Shown in pieces: positions 48,628-57,676 of a DNA stretch of 64,000 nt; positions within the stretch are counted from its first letter, which is position 1; each line of letters starts with the position of its first letter. Under the pieces are notes generated by a model, which did not search any database, was not told where the DNA came from, and saw nothing but the letters and a program-made list of their open reading frames with translations. The stretch comes from Pararhizobium antarcticum (lineage in GTDB: Bacteria > Pseudomonadota > Alphaproteobacteria > Rhizobiales > Rhizobiaceae), in contig NZ_LSRP01000107.1 in assembly GCF_001885585.1 (NCBI RefSeq), positions 1-64,000 on the forward strand. The letters are read 5' to 3'. The position numbers and the translations under genes were made by a program.

Positions 48628-50202
48628 TTGACCACTTTTGCTGATCTTGGCCTGAGCCAAAAAGTTCTTTCCGCAGTGACCGATGCGGGCTACACCATTC
48701 CGACGCCGATCCAGGCGGGTGCTATTCCGCCGGCTCTACAGCGGCGCGACATTCTGGGCATTGCCCAGACCGGAACAGGCAAGACGGCCTCGTTCGTTCT
48801 GCCGATGCTGACGCTGCTCGAAAAGGGCCGCGCCCGGGCTCGTATGCCCCGCACACTGATTCTCGAGCCGACGCGCGAACTGGCGGCACAGGTTGCAGAG
48901 AATTTTGAAAAATACGGCAAGAATCACAAGCTGAACGTTGCCCTTCTGATCGGCGGCGTCTCCTTCGACGAGCAGGATCGCAAGATCGAACGTGGCGCTG
49001 ACGTGCTGATCTGCACGCCCGGCCGTTTGCTAGATCATTGCGAGCGCGGCAAGCTGCTGATGACCGGCGTCGAGGTTCTCGTCATCGACGAAGCCGACCG
49101 CATGCTCGACATGGGCTTCATCCCCGACATCGAGCGCATTGCCAAGCTCATCCCCTTCACGCGCCAGACATTGTTCTTCTCGGCCACGATGCCGCCGGAA
49201 ATCCAGAAGCTGGCCGACCGCTTCCTGCAGAACCCGGAGCGCGTCGAGGTTTCCGTGCGCTCGTCGACGGCGGCGACCGTGACGCAGCGATTCGTCGCGA
49301 CCCACAGCAAGGACTACGAAAAGCGTGCCGTTCTGCGTGATCTGATCCAGAAACAGGACGATCTGAAGAACGCCATCATCTTCTGCAATCGCAAGCTGGA
49401 TGTGGCCGAGCTGTTCCGCTCGCTGTCGCGTCACGGCTTTTCGGTCGGCGCCTTGCACGGCGACATGGACCAGAGCTCGCGCACCAAGATGCTGGCCGGC
49501 TTCAAGGACAACGCCATTACGCTTCTGGTGGCGTCTGACGTCGCCGCGCGCGGCCTCGACATCCCCGATGTCAGCCACGTCTTCAATTTCGACGTGCCGA
49601 TCCATGCGGAAGATTACGTCCACCGCATCGGCCGCACCGGCCGTGCCGGGCGTTCGGGCGCTGCCTTCACGCTGGTCTCCAAGCGTGACAGCAAGTTTGC
49701 TGATGCCATCGAAAAGCTGATCGACAAGAAGATCGAATGGCTTGATGGCGACCTGTCGGCACTCCCTGCCCCGATGGAAAGCCATGAAAGCTCCGGCAAG
49801 CCGGAACGCGGCGGTCGCGATGGCAAGCGTGGCGGACGCCGCAACGAGCATGATCGCGAACGCGGTCCGCGCTCGCCTCACGGCCATGTTGCCCCAACCC
49901 ATCCAGTCACAAGTCAAGTTGCAACGTCCGGTCACAAATCGGACATCAAAACAGACGATATTCCAAAAGAGATCGAACCGGTCATCACAAAGGCAGAACC
50001 AGTGAAATCAGAACGCAAGGCAGAAACGAAACCGCAGCACGCCAGCCGCAATAGCAACCGTTCTGTACCTGCGCCTTACCCGGCTAACGATGACGTACGC
50101 GATCGTCGCAACCGCTACCGCCGTGACCAGGACGATGGTCCGACACCGGTCGGTTTTGGCGACGATATCCCGGCGTTCATGCTGATCGCCGGCAAAGCCT
50201 GA
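48628..50202 (+). CDS. DEAD-box RNA helicase (RhlE-like)
   Basis: A 524-residue ATP-dependent RNA helicase. The Q motif FADLGLSQKVLSAV is at the N-terminus, followed by motif I AQTGTGKTAS, the DEAD box VLVIDEADRMLDMG, SATMPPE and the C-terminal motif HRIGRTGRAG. The core ends near residue 365. A disordered basic tail follows (residues 385-500, rich in Arg, Lys, Gly and His), typical of RhlE-type helicases that bind RNA loosely. The start is a TTG at 48628. It functions in RNA folding or decay. The Nudix gene begins 16 bases later. Confidence 0.93.
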   Translation: MTTFADLGLSQKVLSAVTDAGYTIPTPIQAGAIPPALQRRDILGIAQTGTGKTASFVLPMLTLLEKGRARARMPRTLILEPTRELAAQVAENFEKYGKNHKLNVALLIGGVSFDEQDRKIERGADVLICTPGRLLDHCERGKLLMTGVEVLVIDEADRMLDMGFIPDIERIAKLIPFTRQTLFFSATMPPEIQKLADRFLQNPERVEVSVRSSTAATVTQRFVATHSKDYEKRAVLRDLIQKQDDLKNAIIFCNRKLDVAELFRSLSRHGFSVGALHGDMDQSSRTKMLAGFKDNAITLLVASDVAARGLDIPDVSHVFNFDVPIHAEDYVHRIGRTGRAGRSGAAFTLVSKRDSKFADAIEKLIDKKIEWLDGDLSALPAPMESHESSGKPERGGRDGKRGGRRNEHDRERGPRSPHGHVAPTHPVTSQVATSGHKSDIKTDDIPKEIEPVITKAEPVKSERKAETKPQHASRNSNRSVPAPYPANDDVRDRRNRYRRDQDDGPTPVGFGDDIPAFMLIAGKA

Positions 50203-50218
50203 TTCATCAGGCTTTTGC

Positions 50219-50638
50219 ATGGGACTTCCAGGCATTGATTTCCCCGGTGTGGGATGTGGGCTTGCCGTCTTAAAGGACGGCAAGCTTTTGCTTTGTCGCA
50301 GGCTGAAGGCACCGGAATCCGGCTATTGGAATATCGTCGGCGGCAAGGTCGATCATCTGGAGCTTTCCAGCGACGGTGCACGCCGCGAGGCCGAAGAGGA
50401 AAGCGGCCTTTCCATCCGCTCGCTTGATTTTCTCTGCATCAGCGAACAGATCATTGCCGCCGATCAGCAGCACTGGGTGTCGCTGATCTATGTCACGGAC
50501 GATTTTTCCGGCGAACCGCAACTGACCGAGCCTGATAAACTCTCCGATATCGGCTGGTATGCGCTGGATTGCCTGCCGCAACCGCTGTCGCGCTTTGCGC
50601 AAGATGCCGTAGCGGCGTTGAAAGCCCGGCGAGCATAG
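50219..50638 (+). CDS. Nudix hydrolase
   Basis: A 139-residue Nudix pyrophosphatase with the box GGKVDHLELSSDGARREA followed by EEESGL, giving the GX5EX7REUXEEXGU pattern. Substrate (a nucleoside diphosphate derivative) cannot be read from sequence. It begins MGLPGIDFPGVGCGLAVLKDG, 16 bases downstream of the helicase, and may share its transcript. Confidence 0.9.
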   Translation: MGLPGIDFPGVGCGLAVLKDGKLLLCRRLKAPESGYWNIVGGKVDHLELSSDGARREAEEESGLSIRSLDFLCISEQIIAADQQHWVSLIYVTDDFSGEPQLTEPDKLSDIGWYALDCLPQPLSRFAQDAVAALKARRA

Positions 50639-50675
50639 CCGATCCCCCGGCTTCGCAAAGCGACGTGCCTGACCG

Positions 50676-50993
50676 CTATTTGCGCGCTCGCTGGGATGCC
50701 TGATCGGCAAGCCTGACCCAGCGGGCCATCTCGTCCGGATCATCGAAAGCCGCGTCCGGCACGGACCAGTAGGGCATATGCACGGGCTTGCCCTTACCGT
50801 CATAGGCCCATTGCCGGCTGCCGGCAGCCAGAAAATCCGGGGCGCTGATCGCGTCGGCCTTCAGCAGGATCTCGCCATTCACCTCCAGCGCGAGGATGCG
50901 GCCGTCGACATAGATGCCCTTGCCGCCGAACATGCGTCTGATGCGGACCGGCCCGAGCGTTTCGAACATTTCCGCAATGGCCTCATTGTCCAT
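50676..50993 (-). CDS. TfoX N-terminal domain protein
   Basis: A 105-residue protein equal to the TfoX N-terminal domain alone, with RRMFGGKGIYVDGRILALE near the start and PYWSVPDAAFDDPDEMARWV near the end. In gamma-proteobacteria TfoX (Sxy) induces competence genes, but the alphaproteobacterial stand-alone domain has no known role. It lies 5 bases past the stop of the MPT-binding/MobA-like gene, as the last gene of the leftward operon. Confidence 0.82.
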   Translation of the reverse strand: MDNEAIAEMFETLGPVRIRRMFGGKGIYVDGRILALEVNGEILLKADAISAPDFLAAGSRQWAYDGKGKPVHMPYWSVPDAAFDDPDEMARWVRLADQASQRARK

Positions 50994-50998
50994 GTCGC

Positions 50999-52618
50999 CT
51001 ATCCCTTGAGAATTCCGCCAGCAGCCAAAACGGCGTCCGGCGTGTCAAGATCGAGATGGGCCGCCGGCCCCAGTTCGACGTCGATGATCGCAAGGCCACA
51101 GCTTTCGACCACCTGTCGCGCGCCGACGTCGCCCTCCAGGCTGCGGATCGCGGCAAAGGTCGCCCGGGGGAGAATAACGGGATTGCCACGTTTTCCGGCA
51201 TGGCTGGCGCGCACCACGGCCTCGCCCTTCGATTGCGCAAACGCCGCCAGCATCCGGCGCAGATCATCAGGAACAATTGCCGGCATGTCGGCCAGCATCA
51301 CCAGCAGCCCGCTGGTCTGGTCGCCGAGTGCGTCGAGCCCTGTCTTCAACGACGATGCCATGCCGTCGGCGTAGGCGGGGTTTTCGACGATCCTGACATC
51401 GAGCCCGGCAAGCGAACCAGCGATCTCCTGTGAACGGTGGCCGGTGACGACGACGACTTTTGATCCGCTGGCCGCGATCGCTGTCTCCACTGTCTTTCGC
51501 ACCAGCGGTACGCCATCGAACTCGGCCAGCAGCTTGTGGTGGCCGGAGAGGCCCATGCGGCTTGCCTGTCCGGCGGCAAGCACGACAATGTCGATCAAGG
51601 CATAATCCTCAGGCATAGTCGTGCGTTCGCGCGGCAATGGCCGGCTCGGTATTTCCATCAGCAATCCGCCAACGCCCATGCCCGAGATCTCCTGCGCCGA
51701 TGGCTGCTCGCCGACGAGGATACGGTTCAGCACCCAGTCGAAACCATTCTCCTTCGGACTGCGCGCGCAACCAGGTGCGCCGATCACAGGAATGTCGCCG
51801 AGATGGCCAATGACAATCAGGTTTCCGGGATCAACAGGCATGCCAAGATAATCCACGACTCCGCCGGCAGCCCGCAATCCGGCCGGCAGCACGTCGTCCT
51901 GGTCGGCCACCGCCGATGCACCAAAGACGATGATGAGTTCCGAGGTGGGGGCGGCCTGTCGGATCGCTGCGGCAATGGCCTCGGTGGTGTGCTCCACCCG
52001 CATCTCACCCAGAAGCGTGCTTGCGGACGGTCGCAGCCGCTCCTCCAGTATGCGTCGCGTCTTGTCCATGACACTGGTTTTGAGCGACGGCAGCAGGGTG
52101 GCGACGAGCGTCACGCGGAGCGCCCGGAAGGGCTTGACCGCAAAGGCAGGCGCCGCCTGCAGCAGCGCGCAGGCCTCCTCGACAGGCGCTGGCGCCACGG
52201 CAAGCGGGATGATCTTGATGGTCGCCACCATATCGCCGGCGCAGACTGGCACATGATCGGCAAGACAGGCAAGCGTGATCGCCGGGTCGATCCGGTTCAG
52301 CCGATCGACCACGGCACTATCGGCCACGAATACACCGTCTGACGTCGCGTAGAGATTGACCCGGCCGGTGGCAGCCTCGGAGGATCGCACGTGATCGTGC
52401 CGGATCACCGCAGCCAGCCGGCTCGCGGCCGCGTCTTCCAGCAGATCGCCCGGATCCAGCCGGGCGACGACCACGTGTCCCATGCCGGCGGCCTCGATCG
52501 CCGCAAGATCCCCCTGTGTCAGGATATGGCCCTTGGACAGGCGCGTCTCGGCAAGCTTGATTGCATGGGCGAGCACGCAGCCCTCTGCCGTCTCGACGGG
52601 AACCGGACCAAATTTCAT
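50999..52618 (-). CDS. Molybdopterin-binding and MobA-like nucleotidyltransferase fusion
   Basis: A 539-residue two-domain protein. The first 340 residues carry an MPT-binding (MoaB/MogA/MoeA-like) region with LIIVFGASAVADQDDVLPAG and IPVIGAPGCARSPKENGFDW. The C-terminal 190 residues are a nucleotidyltransferase of the MobA/MocA type, opening with IVVLAAGQASRMGLSGHHKLL and holding MLADMPAIVP. It probably attaches CMP or another nucleotide to molybdopterin for a xanthine-oxidase-type enzyme. The start at 52618 (MKFGPVPVETAEGC) overlaps the xdhC-like gene by 4 bases. The upstream frame extension is in that gene and is not coding. Confidence 0.88.
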   Translation of the reverse strand: MKFGPVPVETAEGCVLAHAIKLAETRLSKGHILTQGDLAAIEAAGMGHVVVARLDPGDLLEDAAASRLAAVIRHDHVRSSEAATGRVNLYATSDGVFVADSAVVDRLNRIDPAITLACLADHVPVCAGDMVATIKIIPLAVAPAPVEEACALLQAAPAFAVKPFRALRVTLVATLLPSLKTSVMDKTRRILEERLRPSASTLLGEMRVEHTTEAIAAAIRQAAPTSELIIVFGASAVADQDDVLPAGLRAAGGVVDYLGMPVDPGNLIVIGHLGDIPVIGAPGCARSPKENGFDWVLNRILVGEQPSAQEISGMGVGGLLMEIPSRPLPRERTTMPEDYALIDIVVLAAGQASRMGLSGHHKLLAEFDGVPLVRKTVETAIAASGSKVVVVTGHRSQEIAGSLAGLDVRIVENPAYADGMASSLKTGLDALGDQTSGLLVMLADMPAIVPDDLRRMLAAFAQSKGEAVVRASHAGKRGNPVILPRATFAAIRSLEGDVGARQVVESCGLAIIDVELGPAAHLDLDTPDAVLAAGGILKG

Positions 52619-53322
52619 GACGTGCCTTCCGCAAGTGTCGACACCGAGCGCGTGCGAAAGGCGCGGATGATCTCGGCAAGGATCGCAACGGCGATTTCCG
52701 GCGGATTGCTTGCACCGATATCCAGGCCGATCGGCGCCGCTATCCGCTCGATCATGGTCTGCGCCACGCCTTCTTTTCGCAGCCGCTCGACGCGCGTCGC
52801 ATGGGTCTTGCGGCTGCCGAGCGCGCCGACATAGAAACAACCGCAGTCGAGCGCAGCTTTCAACGGGAAATCGTCGATCTTCGGATCATGGGTGACGGCG
52901 ACCAGCGCGCTGTAGGGGTCGAGCGGGCGCAGTTTCAACACATCTTCCGGCCAATCGGCGACGAGATCGACGCCGGTGAACCGCTCAGGCGTGGCGAATG
53001 CCGTTCGGGGGTCGATGACCATGAGATCAAAGCCGGCAATGGCGGACAGTCCAGCCAGCGCTTGGGAAATATGCACGGCGCCGATGACGACGATGCGTGG
53101 CGGCGGCAGATAGACATTCAGAAACAGGCGCTCGCCATCGACTTCGACGAGTGCGGACTTGCCGCTGCGAAAGGCGTTGTCGACGACATCCACCAGCCCC
53201 GGCGGGGCCGGCTGCCCCTCGATCAGGATAAAACTGGAGTTTCCCGACAGCGTCGTCACCGAAAGCGCGGCCTTGCGACTGCGGCGCGCGGCGTTCAGCG
53301 AAGCAAGATCTTGCGCCTTCAT
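52615..53322 (-). CDS. XdhC-like protein, C-terminal (Rossmann) half
   Basis: A 235-residue protein matching the C-terminal XdhC region. IVVIGAVHISQALAGLSAIAG forms the nucleotide-binding start, with DLMVIDPRTAFATPERF and FYVGALGSRKTHATRVERL later. XdhC/CoxF-type proteins bind Moco and help its sulfuration and insertion into molybdenum hydroxylases. Here the protein is split from its N-terminal domain, which lies just upstream with a 4-base overlap. Both halves are probably expressed together. Confidence 0.88.
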   Translation of the reverse strand: MKAQDLASLNAARRSRKAALSVTTLSGNSSFILIEGQPAPPGLVDVVDNAFRSGKSALVEVDGERLFLNVYLPPPRIVVIGAVHISQALAGLSAIAGFDLMVIDPRTAFATPERFTGVDLVADWPEDVLKLRPLDPYSALVAVTHDPKIDDFPLKAALDCGCFYVGALGSRKTHATRVERLRKEGVAQTMIERIAAPIGLDIGASNPPEIAVAILAEIIRAFRTRSVSTLAEGTS

Positions 53323-53654
53323 GCGTCACCCAGCTTCTCGACATGGACGCGGATGCGGCCACCGCAGGACAAGCCGACGCGCCACGCCGTTTCGTCGGCG
53401 ACCCCGAATTCGAGCATCATCGGACGGCCATGTTCGATGACGTCGGCGGCCTCGCCGATTACAGCGCCTTCGACACAGCCCCCGGACACGGAACCGTGGA
53501 AATTGCCGTCCGCATCGATCACCAGATGGCTGCCGACCGGACGGGGCGCCGAACCCCAGGTCTCGATGACAGTGGCGATGGCAACCTTGCGGCCATCATT
53601 CAGCCAGCGTTCGGCGACCATCAGCGGATCATTCTCGTAGGGATTCTGGACCAT
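53319..53654 (-). CDS. XdhC-like protein, N-terminal half
   Basis: A 111-residue protein equal to the N-terminal XdhC/CoxI domain, with VIETWGSAPRPVGSHLVI and the signature GSVSGGCVEGAVI. The cysteine in SGGCVE and the one in GLSCGGRI are the conserved pair. The start at 53654 (MVQNPYENDPLMVAERW) follows coxE by 23 bases; a start nine codons upstream would be possible. The two-gene layout of XdhC occurs in cox-type clusters. Confidence 0.87.
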   Translation of the reverse strand: MVQNPYENDPLMVAERWLNDGRKVAIATVIETWGSAPRPVGSHLVIDADGNFHGSVSGGCVEGAVIGEAADVIEHGRPMMLEFGVADETAWRVGLSCGGRIRVHVEKLGDA

Positions 53655-53677
53655 GTTCCTGCCTCTCTGCACCGAAG

Positions 53678-54940
53678 TCATGTACGGCTCAGGAACCGTC
53701 GCGGATCGCTGTCGCCGCGTGCCGTTCCAGACAACGCCGCCACCAGATCGCCGATCGCCTGAAGATTGTGGACAGCGCGCAATTCGTCGACATGCGGCAG
53801 CATGGCCCGCACGCCGCGCGCACGCGCTTCAAAGCCCTCGAACCGCAGCAAGGGGTTGAGCCAGACGAGCTTTCGGCACGACCGGTGCAAACGGTCCATT
53901 TCGCGCGCCAGGTCACCCACGTCGTCGCGCTCGAGACCATCGGTGATCAAAAGAACGACAGCTCCCTGCCCCAGCACCCGGCGCGACCAGAGGCGGTTGA
54001 AGTCGTGCAGCGTTTCGCCGATCCGCGTTCCGCCGGACCAGTCCCGCACCGCACCGAGACAGTCATCAATCGCCTGGTCGGGATCGCGGTTCTTCATCTG
54101 CCGTGTCACATTGCTCAACTGCGTTCCGAAGAGGAAGGCGTGCACACGCCGCCGCTTCTCCGTCAGAACATGCAGGAAATGCAGGAAGATACGGGTGTAT
54201 TGGCTCATCGAGCCCGAAATATCGGCGAGAACGACGAGGGGCGGATGGATCATCTTCGCCTCGCGGAAACGTGGCAGGATCAGATCGCCACCGGTTTTCA
54301 TGGCATCGCGCATGCTGGCGCGCGGATCGATCCGGCGCGGACGCCGGGATGCGCGGAACCGCCGTGTCGCGACACGGTCCATCGGCAGGACCAGCGCTGC
54401 CAGCGCTTTTTTCGCAGCCACGATTTCCAAAGCCGTCATCTGCGCAAAATCCGTCTTGCGAAACAGTTCGCTGCCCGATGCGGTATACCGCGCGTCGATC
54501 TCGACCTCCGGTTCGTTGCGTGGCGGACGGTTGGCATCCTTGCCGGAAAACAGCGCGTCGCTGACACGGGCCTCGCCGGCCCGCCGCTTTTCCTTCTCGC
54601 GCTGGTCCGCCATCTTCGGCGACAGCATGGCGATCATTTTTTCAACGAGATCGCGCGAGCGCCAGAACAGCCGGAACGCTTCGTCGAAAACCGCATCGTC
54701 CTCGCGGCGCTTGACGAAGATACAGTGCAGGGCCGCATGAAATTCCGCCCGCGAACCGATCCCGATCAGCCTGACAGCCCGGATGGCATCTGTGACCGCG
54801 CCCGGGCCGATCTTCAGACCCGCCTTGCGCAACACGCGGGCAAAAAACACGATATTGTCGGCCAGGCGCCCGTCGGAAGGGCGCTCCGAGCCTTCGTCGT
54901 GCCCCGCAAGACTGTCGGATTGTGGAGCAAGCGCTGCCAT
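53678..54940 (-). CDS. coxE: VWA domain protein, CoxE family
   Basis: A 420-residue VWA protein of the CoxE family. The MIDAS-like motif is DISGSMS (about residue 250), later parts being GGTRIGETL and ITDGLERDD. CoxE proteins partner with CoxD-type MoxR ATPases during assembly of the copper-molybdenum CO dehydrogenase or related hydroxylases. The start at 54940 (MAALAPQSDSLAGHDEG) was chosen because the upstream extension overlaps the ATPase gene in another frame. It is 1 base past the ATPase stop, so coupling is tight. Confidence 0.88.
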   Translation of the reverse strand: MAALAPQSDSLAGHDEGSERPSDGRLADNIVFFARVLRKAGLKIGPGAVTDAIRAVRLIGIGSRAEFHAALHCIFVKRREDDAVFDEAFRLFWRSRDLVEKMIAMLSPKMADQREKEKRRAGEARVSDALFSGKDANRPPRNEPEVEIDARYTASGSELFRKTDFAQMTALEIVAAKKALAALVLPMDRVATRRFRASRRPRRIDPRASMRDAMKTGGDLILPRFREAKMIHPPLVVLADISGSMSQYTRIFLHFLHVLTEKRRRVHAFLFGTQLSNVTRQMKNRDPDQAIDDCLGAVRDWSGGTRIGETLHDFNRLWSRRVLGQGAVVLLITDGLERDDVGDLAREMDRLHRSCRKLVWLNPLLRFEGFEARARGVRAMLPHVDELRAVHNLQAIGDLVAALSGTARGDSDPRRFLSRT

Positions 54941-54941
54941 T

Positions 54942-55871
54942 CTATCCCGCCGCCCGCTGTTCGCTCTGCACTTCGCTGAGGAGCCTGCGGCCTTCGCTGC
55001 CTTCGATGCGGGCGATATCATCCTGGTATTTCAACAGGGTACCCAGCGTATCAGCGATGGTCTCGGGGTCGAGCGCCAGCCTGTCGAGCTCCGTCAGGGC
55101 CGTTGCCCAGTCGATGGTTTCGGCGACCCCAGGATTCTTGAACAGATCGAGCGTGCGCAATTTCTGCACATAGGCAACGATATCCTGCGACAGGGCGGCG
55201 GAGCATCCCGGTACCTTGCGCCGGATGATTTCCAGTTCCTGCTCGGCTTTGGGATAATCGACCCAGTGATAGAGGCAGCGGCGCTTCAGCGCATCATGCA
55301 CCTCGCGCGTCCGATTGGTGGTTATGATGACGATTGGCGGCTCTTGCGCGCGGATCGTCCCGAGTTCGGGGATCGTCACCTGGAAGTCCGAGAGCACTTC
55401 AAGCAAAAATGCTTCGAACGCCTCGTCGGTGCGATCCAGCTCGTCGATGAGAAACACCGGCGCCCTGCCCGGCTCACCCGAAATCGCCTGCAGCACCGGC
55501 CGGCGGATCAGGTATTTCTCGGAAAAGATATCGCGTTCAATGCTGGATCGGTCGGTTGTGCCGGAGGCTTCGGACAGCCGGATTTCCAGCATCTGGGCCG
55601 GATAGTTCCACTCGTAGACGGCCGACGAGACGTCGAGGCCTTCATAACATTGGAGCCGGATCAGCGGGCGATCCAGCGCCTTGGCGAGAACCTTGGCGAT
55701 CTCCGTCTTGCCGACACCGGCCTCGCCCTCGAGGAACAGGGGGCGCTTCATGCGCAACGACAGGAAGAGCACTGTCGCCAGCGCCGTGCCGGCCAGGTAA
55801 TCGGCCGATTCGAGCATCGCCATCGTCTCGTCGATGGAGGTCGGTATTGTCCCGCGCTGATATGAAGTCAT
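54942..55871 (-). CDS. coxD: MoxR-type AAA+ ATPase, CoxD family
   Basis: A 309-residue AAA+ ATPase with Walker A EGEAGVGKTEIAK, Walker B APVFLIDELDRTDEAF and sensor region VIITTNRTREVHDALKRR. This fits the MoxR/CoxD group, chaperone-like ATPases acting with VWA partners. The start at 55871 (MTSYQRGTIPTSIDETMAM) lies 22 bases after the flavin reductase gene. An extended frame of 110 codons upstream is not coding because it covers that gene. Confidence 0.88.
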   Translation of the reverse strand: MTSYQRGTIPTSIDETMAMLESADYLAGTALATVLFLSLRMKRPLFLEGEAGVGKTEIAKVLAKALDRPLIRLQCYEGLDVSSAVYEWNYPAQMLEIRLSEASGTTDRSSIERDIFSEKYLIRRPVLQAISGEPGRAPVFLIDELDRTDEAFEAFLLEVLSDFQVTIPELGTIRAQEPPIVIITTNRTREVHDALKRRCLYHWVDYPKAEQELEIIRRKVPGCSAALSQDIVAYVQKLRTLDLFKNPGVAETIDWATALTELDRLALDPETIADTLGTLLKYQDDIARIEGSEGRRLLSEVQSEQRAAG

Positions 55872-55893
55872 CGTTCGTGCTCCCGGGGGAAGC

Positions 55894-56421
55894 CTACAGC
55901 GTCCGGTAGCCACGGTCCAGATAAAGCAGGGCCGGTTTTTTGTCACCGAGCTTGACGCCAACGACTTCGCCGAAAATGACGACATGCGTTGCGACCGTCT
56001 TAATATCGACGATCCGGCAGTCGAATGCCGCCACGGCACTCGCGAGAACCGGTGCCCCGGTTTCGAGGGTGGTCCAGTCGGCTTTTGAAAAGCGCAAGGC
56101 CGGATCAAGCTGATCACGACCGGAAAAGGCATGGGCGATTTCGGTCTCGTCCGCCGACAGGACGTTGAGCGCAAAACTGCCGCCGAGCGAAAAAATCGCA
56201 TTTCGCGGATTGGCGCCGTTCAGGCAGACCAGCAGGGTCGGCGGACTGTCGGATACGGAGCAGGCGGCGGTAATCGTCACGCCGCGACGCTCGCCATCCT
56301 TCTCGGCCGTTACCACCTGTACATGCGCCGCAAGCCGGCTCATGGCGTCGCGGTAGGTCAAGGGGTCGAGTCGCGGCTTGTCCAACACTGCTTTCTCCTG
56401 ATCGATAGCAGCCCCATACAT
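55894..56421 (-). CDS. Flavin reductase-like (FMN split-barrel) protein
   Basis: A 175-residue flavin-reductase domain protein with FMN-binding stretches VTITAACSVSDSPPTLLVCL and FALNVLSADETEIAHAFSGRD, and the C-terminal LLYLDRGYRTL. Such proteins reduce FMN with NAD(P)H for partner monooxygenases or act in redox chains. It is the first gene of the leftward operon with the cox-type accessory genes, which suggests a role linked to the molybdenum hydroxylase or merely shared transcription. Confidence 0.85.
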   Translation of the reverse strand: MYGAAIDQEKAVLDKPRLDPLTYRDAMSRLAAHVQVVTAEKDGERRGVTITAACSVSDSPPTLLVCLNGANPRNAIFSLGGSFALNVLSADETEIAHAFSGRDQLDPALRFSKADWTTLETGAPVLASAVAAFDCRIVDIKTVATHVVIFGEVVGVKLGDKKPALLYLDRGYRTL

Positions 56422-56545
56422 AGACGCTGAAAAGAATTATGAAACCCGCCGGGCCACGAATTTCTGGCTTAATCGCGGCAATTGTCGTTGCATCACCGCA
56501 GCCGTCGATCTTTTCCTTTGACGCTTGCGGCCACATCTTTAAAAC

Positions 56546-57676
56546 ATGGCCTTTCTTAAGCTGGGAAGCCGCATGCTCCGTTCGTCCGTCGCAATCCTGA
56601 TCCTGACCAGCCTTAATCTGGTGGCTATGACGCAGGCCAAACCGGCAGCCGCGGCCGGCCTTAAGATCGCGCTTGTTGCACCGACGCAGGGCCCTTTTGC
56701 GCTTCTCGGCAAGCAGATGCTGGAGGGCGCGCAATTCCAGGCGCAGGATCGCGGATCGGAGATCATAACGATCGACGAGACCTGCGAGGCCAGCGATGGC
56801 GCAGCGCTCGCAAAGGCCGTTGTTGCGGCCGGCGCCGAGGCTGCCATCGGCTTCCTGTGCACCGAGAGTCTCGAAGCCGTTTTGCCGGCGCTGGCCGAAT
56901 CCGCGATCCCGGCGCTGTCGCTCAGCGTCCGCTCCGACATTCTGATGGAGGATGCGCTGCGCATGAAATGGCCGTTCTTCCGGCTGGTGCCGAGCGCCAA
57001 GGCGGAAGCGGCGAAAATCACCGACGTCATCCTGTCGCGCTGGAAGGACGAACCCCTCGCCCTGATCGACGATGGCACCATCAATGGCCGCGAACTGGTC
57101 GAAAGCGTGCGCGAAGCGCTGGCTGGCATCGGCCTGACACCTGTTTTCAACGACACCTACCGGCCGGCCCAGGAACAGCAGGTCGCGCTTGTCCGCCGGC
57201 TGGCAAAAAGCGGCGCGACGCATGTCTTTACCGGTGGCGACCGGATCGATACCGCCATCATCGCCCGGGATGCGCGCTCGGAATCCCTGAACCTGACGCT
57301 GATGGGGGGCGAAGCGCTGAACGCGGCCGACCAGTCTGTCCCGCTGGAAAACGGCGTATTGGCCGTCACCCTGCCGGATTATGCGACCCTTCCGGAGACG
57401 AGACCCGTCAGCGACGCCATGAAGGCTGCCGGCCTTGTCGTCGAAGGCTATGTCCTGCCGGCCTTTGCCGCCGTCTCCCTTTTGGAGCAGGCAAAGGATC
57501 AGGCCGCAACCGATAGTACCGGCCTCCTGGAGGGCTTTTCAAAAGGCCCCTATCCCACGGTTCTCGGCCCGATCCGCTTCGACACTGGCCATGAACTGGC
57601 GGACAATCCCTACCAGCTGATGCAGTGGCAGAACGGCCGATTCGTGCCCGTGCCATCCGCACAGCCAGCGAACTGA
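56546..57676 (+). CDS. Periplasmic binding protein, branched-chain amino acid type (type 1 PBP)
   Basis: A 376-residue exported protein with signal peptide (cleavage near AAAA-GL at about residue 37). It has the Peripla_BP_6 fold, with IALVAPTQGPFALLGKQML, GAEAAIGFLCTESLEAVLP and VFTGGDRIDTAIIARDA. It resembles substrate-binding proteins for branched-chain amino acids or related compounds, but no permease or ATPase gene is adjacent, and the start may be the ATG nine codons further on. The stop overlaps the P1 peptidase start by one base, so the two are cotranscribed. Confidence 0.8.
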   Translation: MAFLKLGSRMLRSSVAILILTSLNLVAMTQAKPAAAAGLKIALVAPTQGPFALLGKQMLEGAQFQAQDRGSEIITIDETCEASDGAALAKAVVAAGAEAAIGFLCTESLEAVLPALAESAIPALSLSVRSDILMEDALRMKWPFFRLVPSAKAEAAKITDVILSRWKDEPLALIDDGTINGRELVESVREALAGIGLTPVFNDTYRPAQEQQVALVRRLAKSGATHVFTGGDRIDTAIIARDARSESLNLTLMGGEALNAADQSVPLENGVLAVTLPDYATLPETRPVSDAMKAAGLVVEGYVLPAFAAVSLLEQAKDQAATDSTGLLEGFSKGPYPTVLGPIRFDTGHELADNPYQLMQWQNGRFVPVPSAQPAN

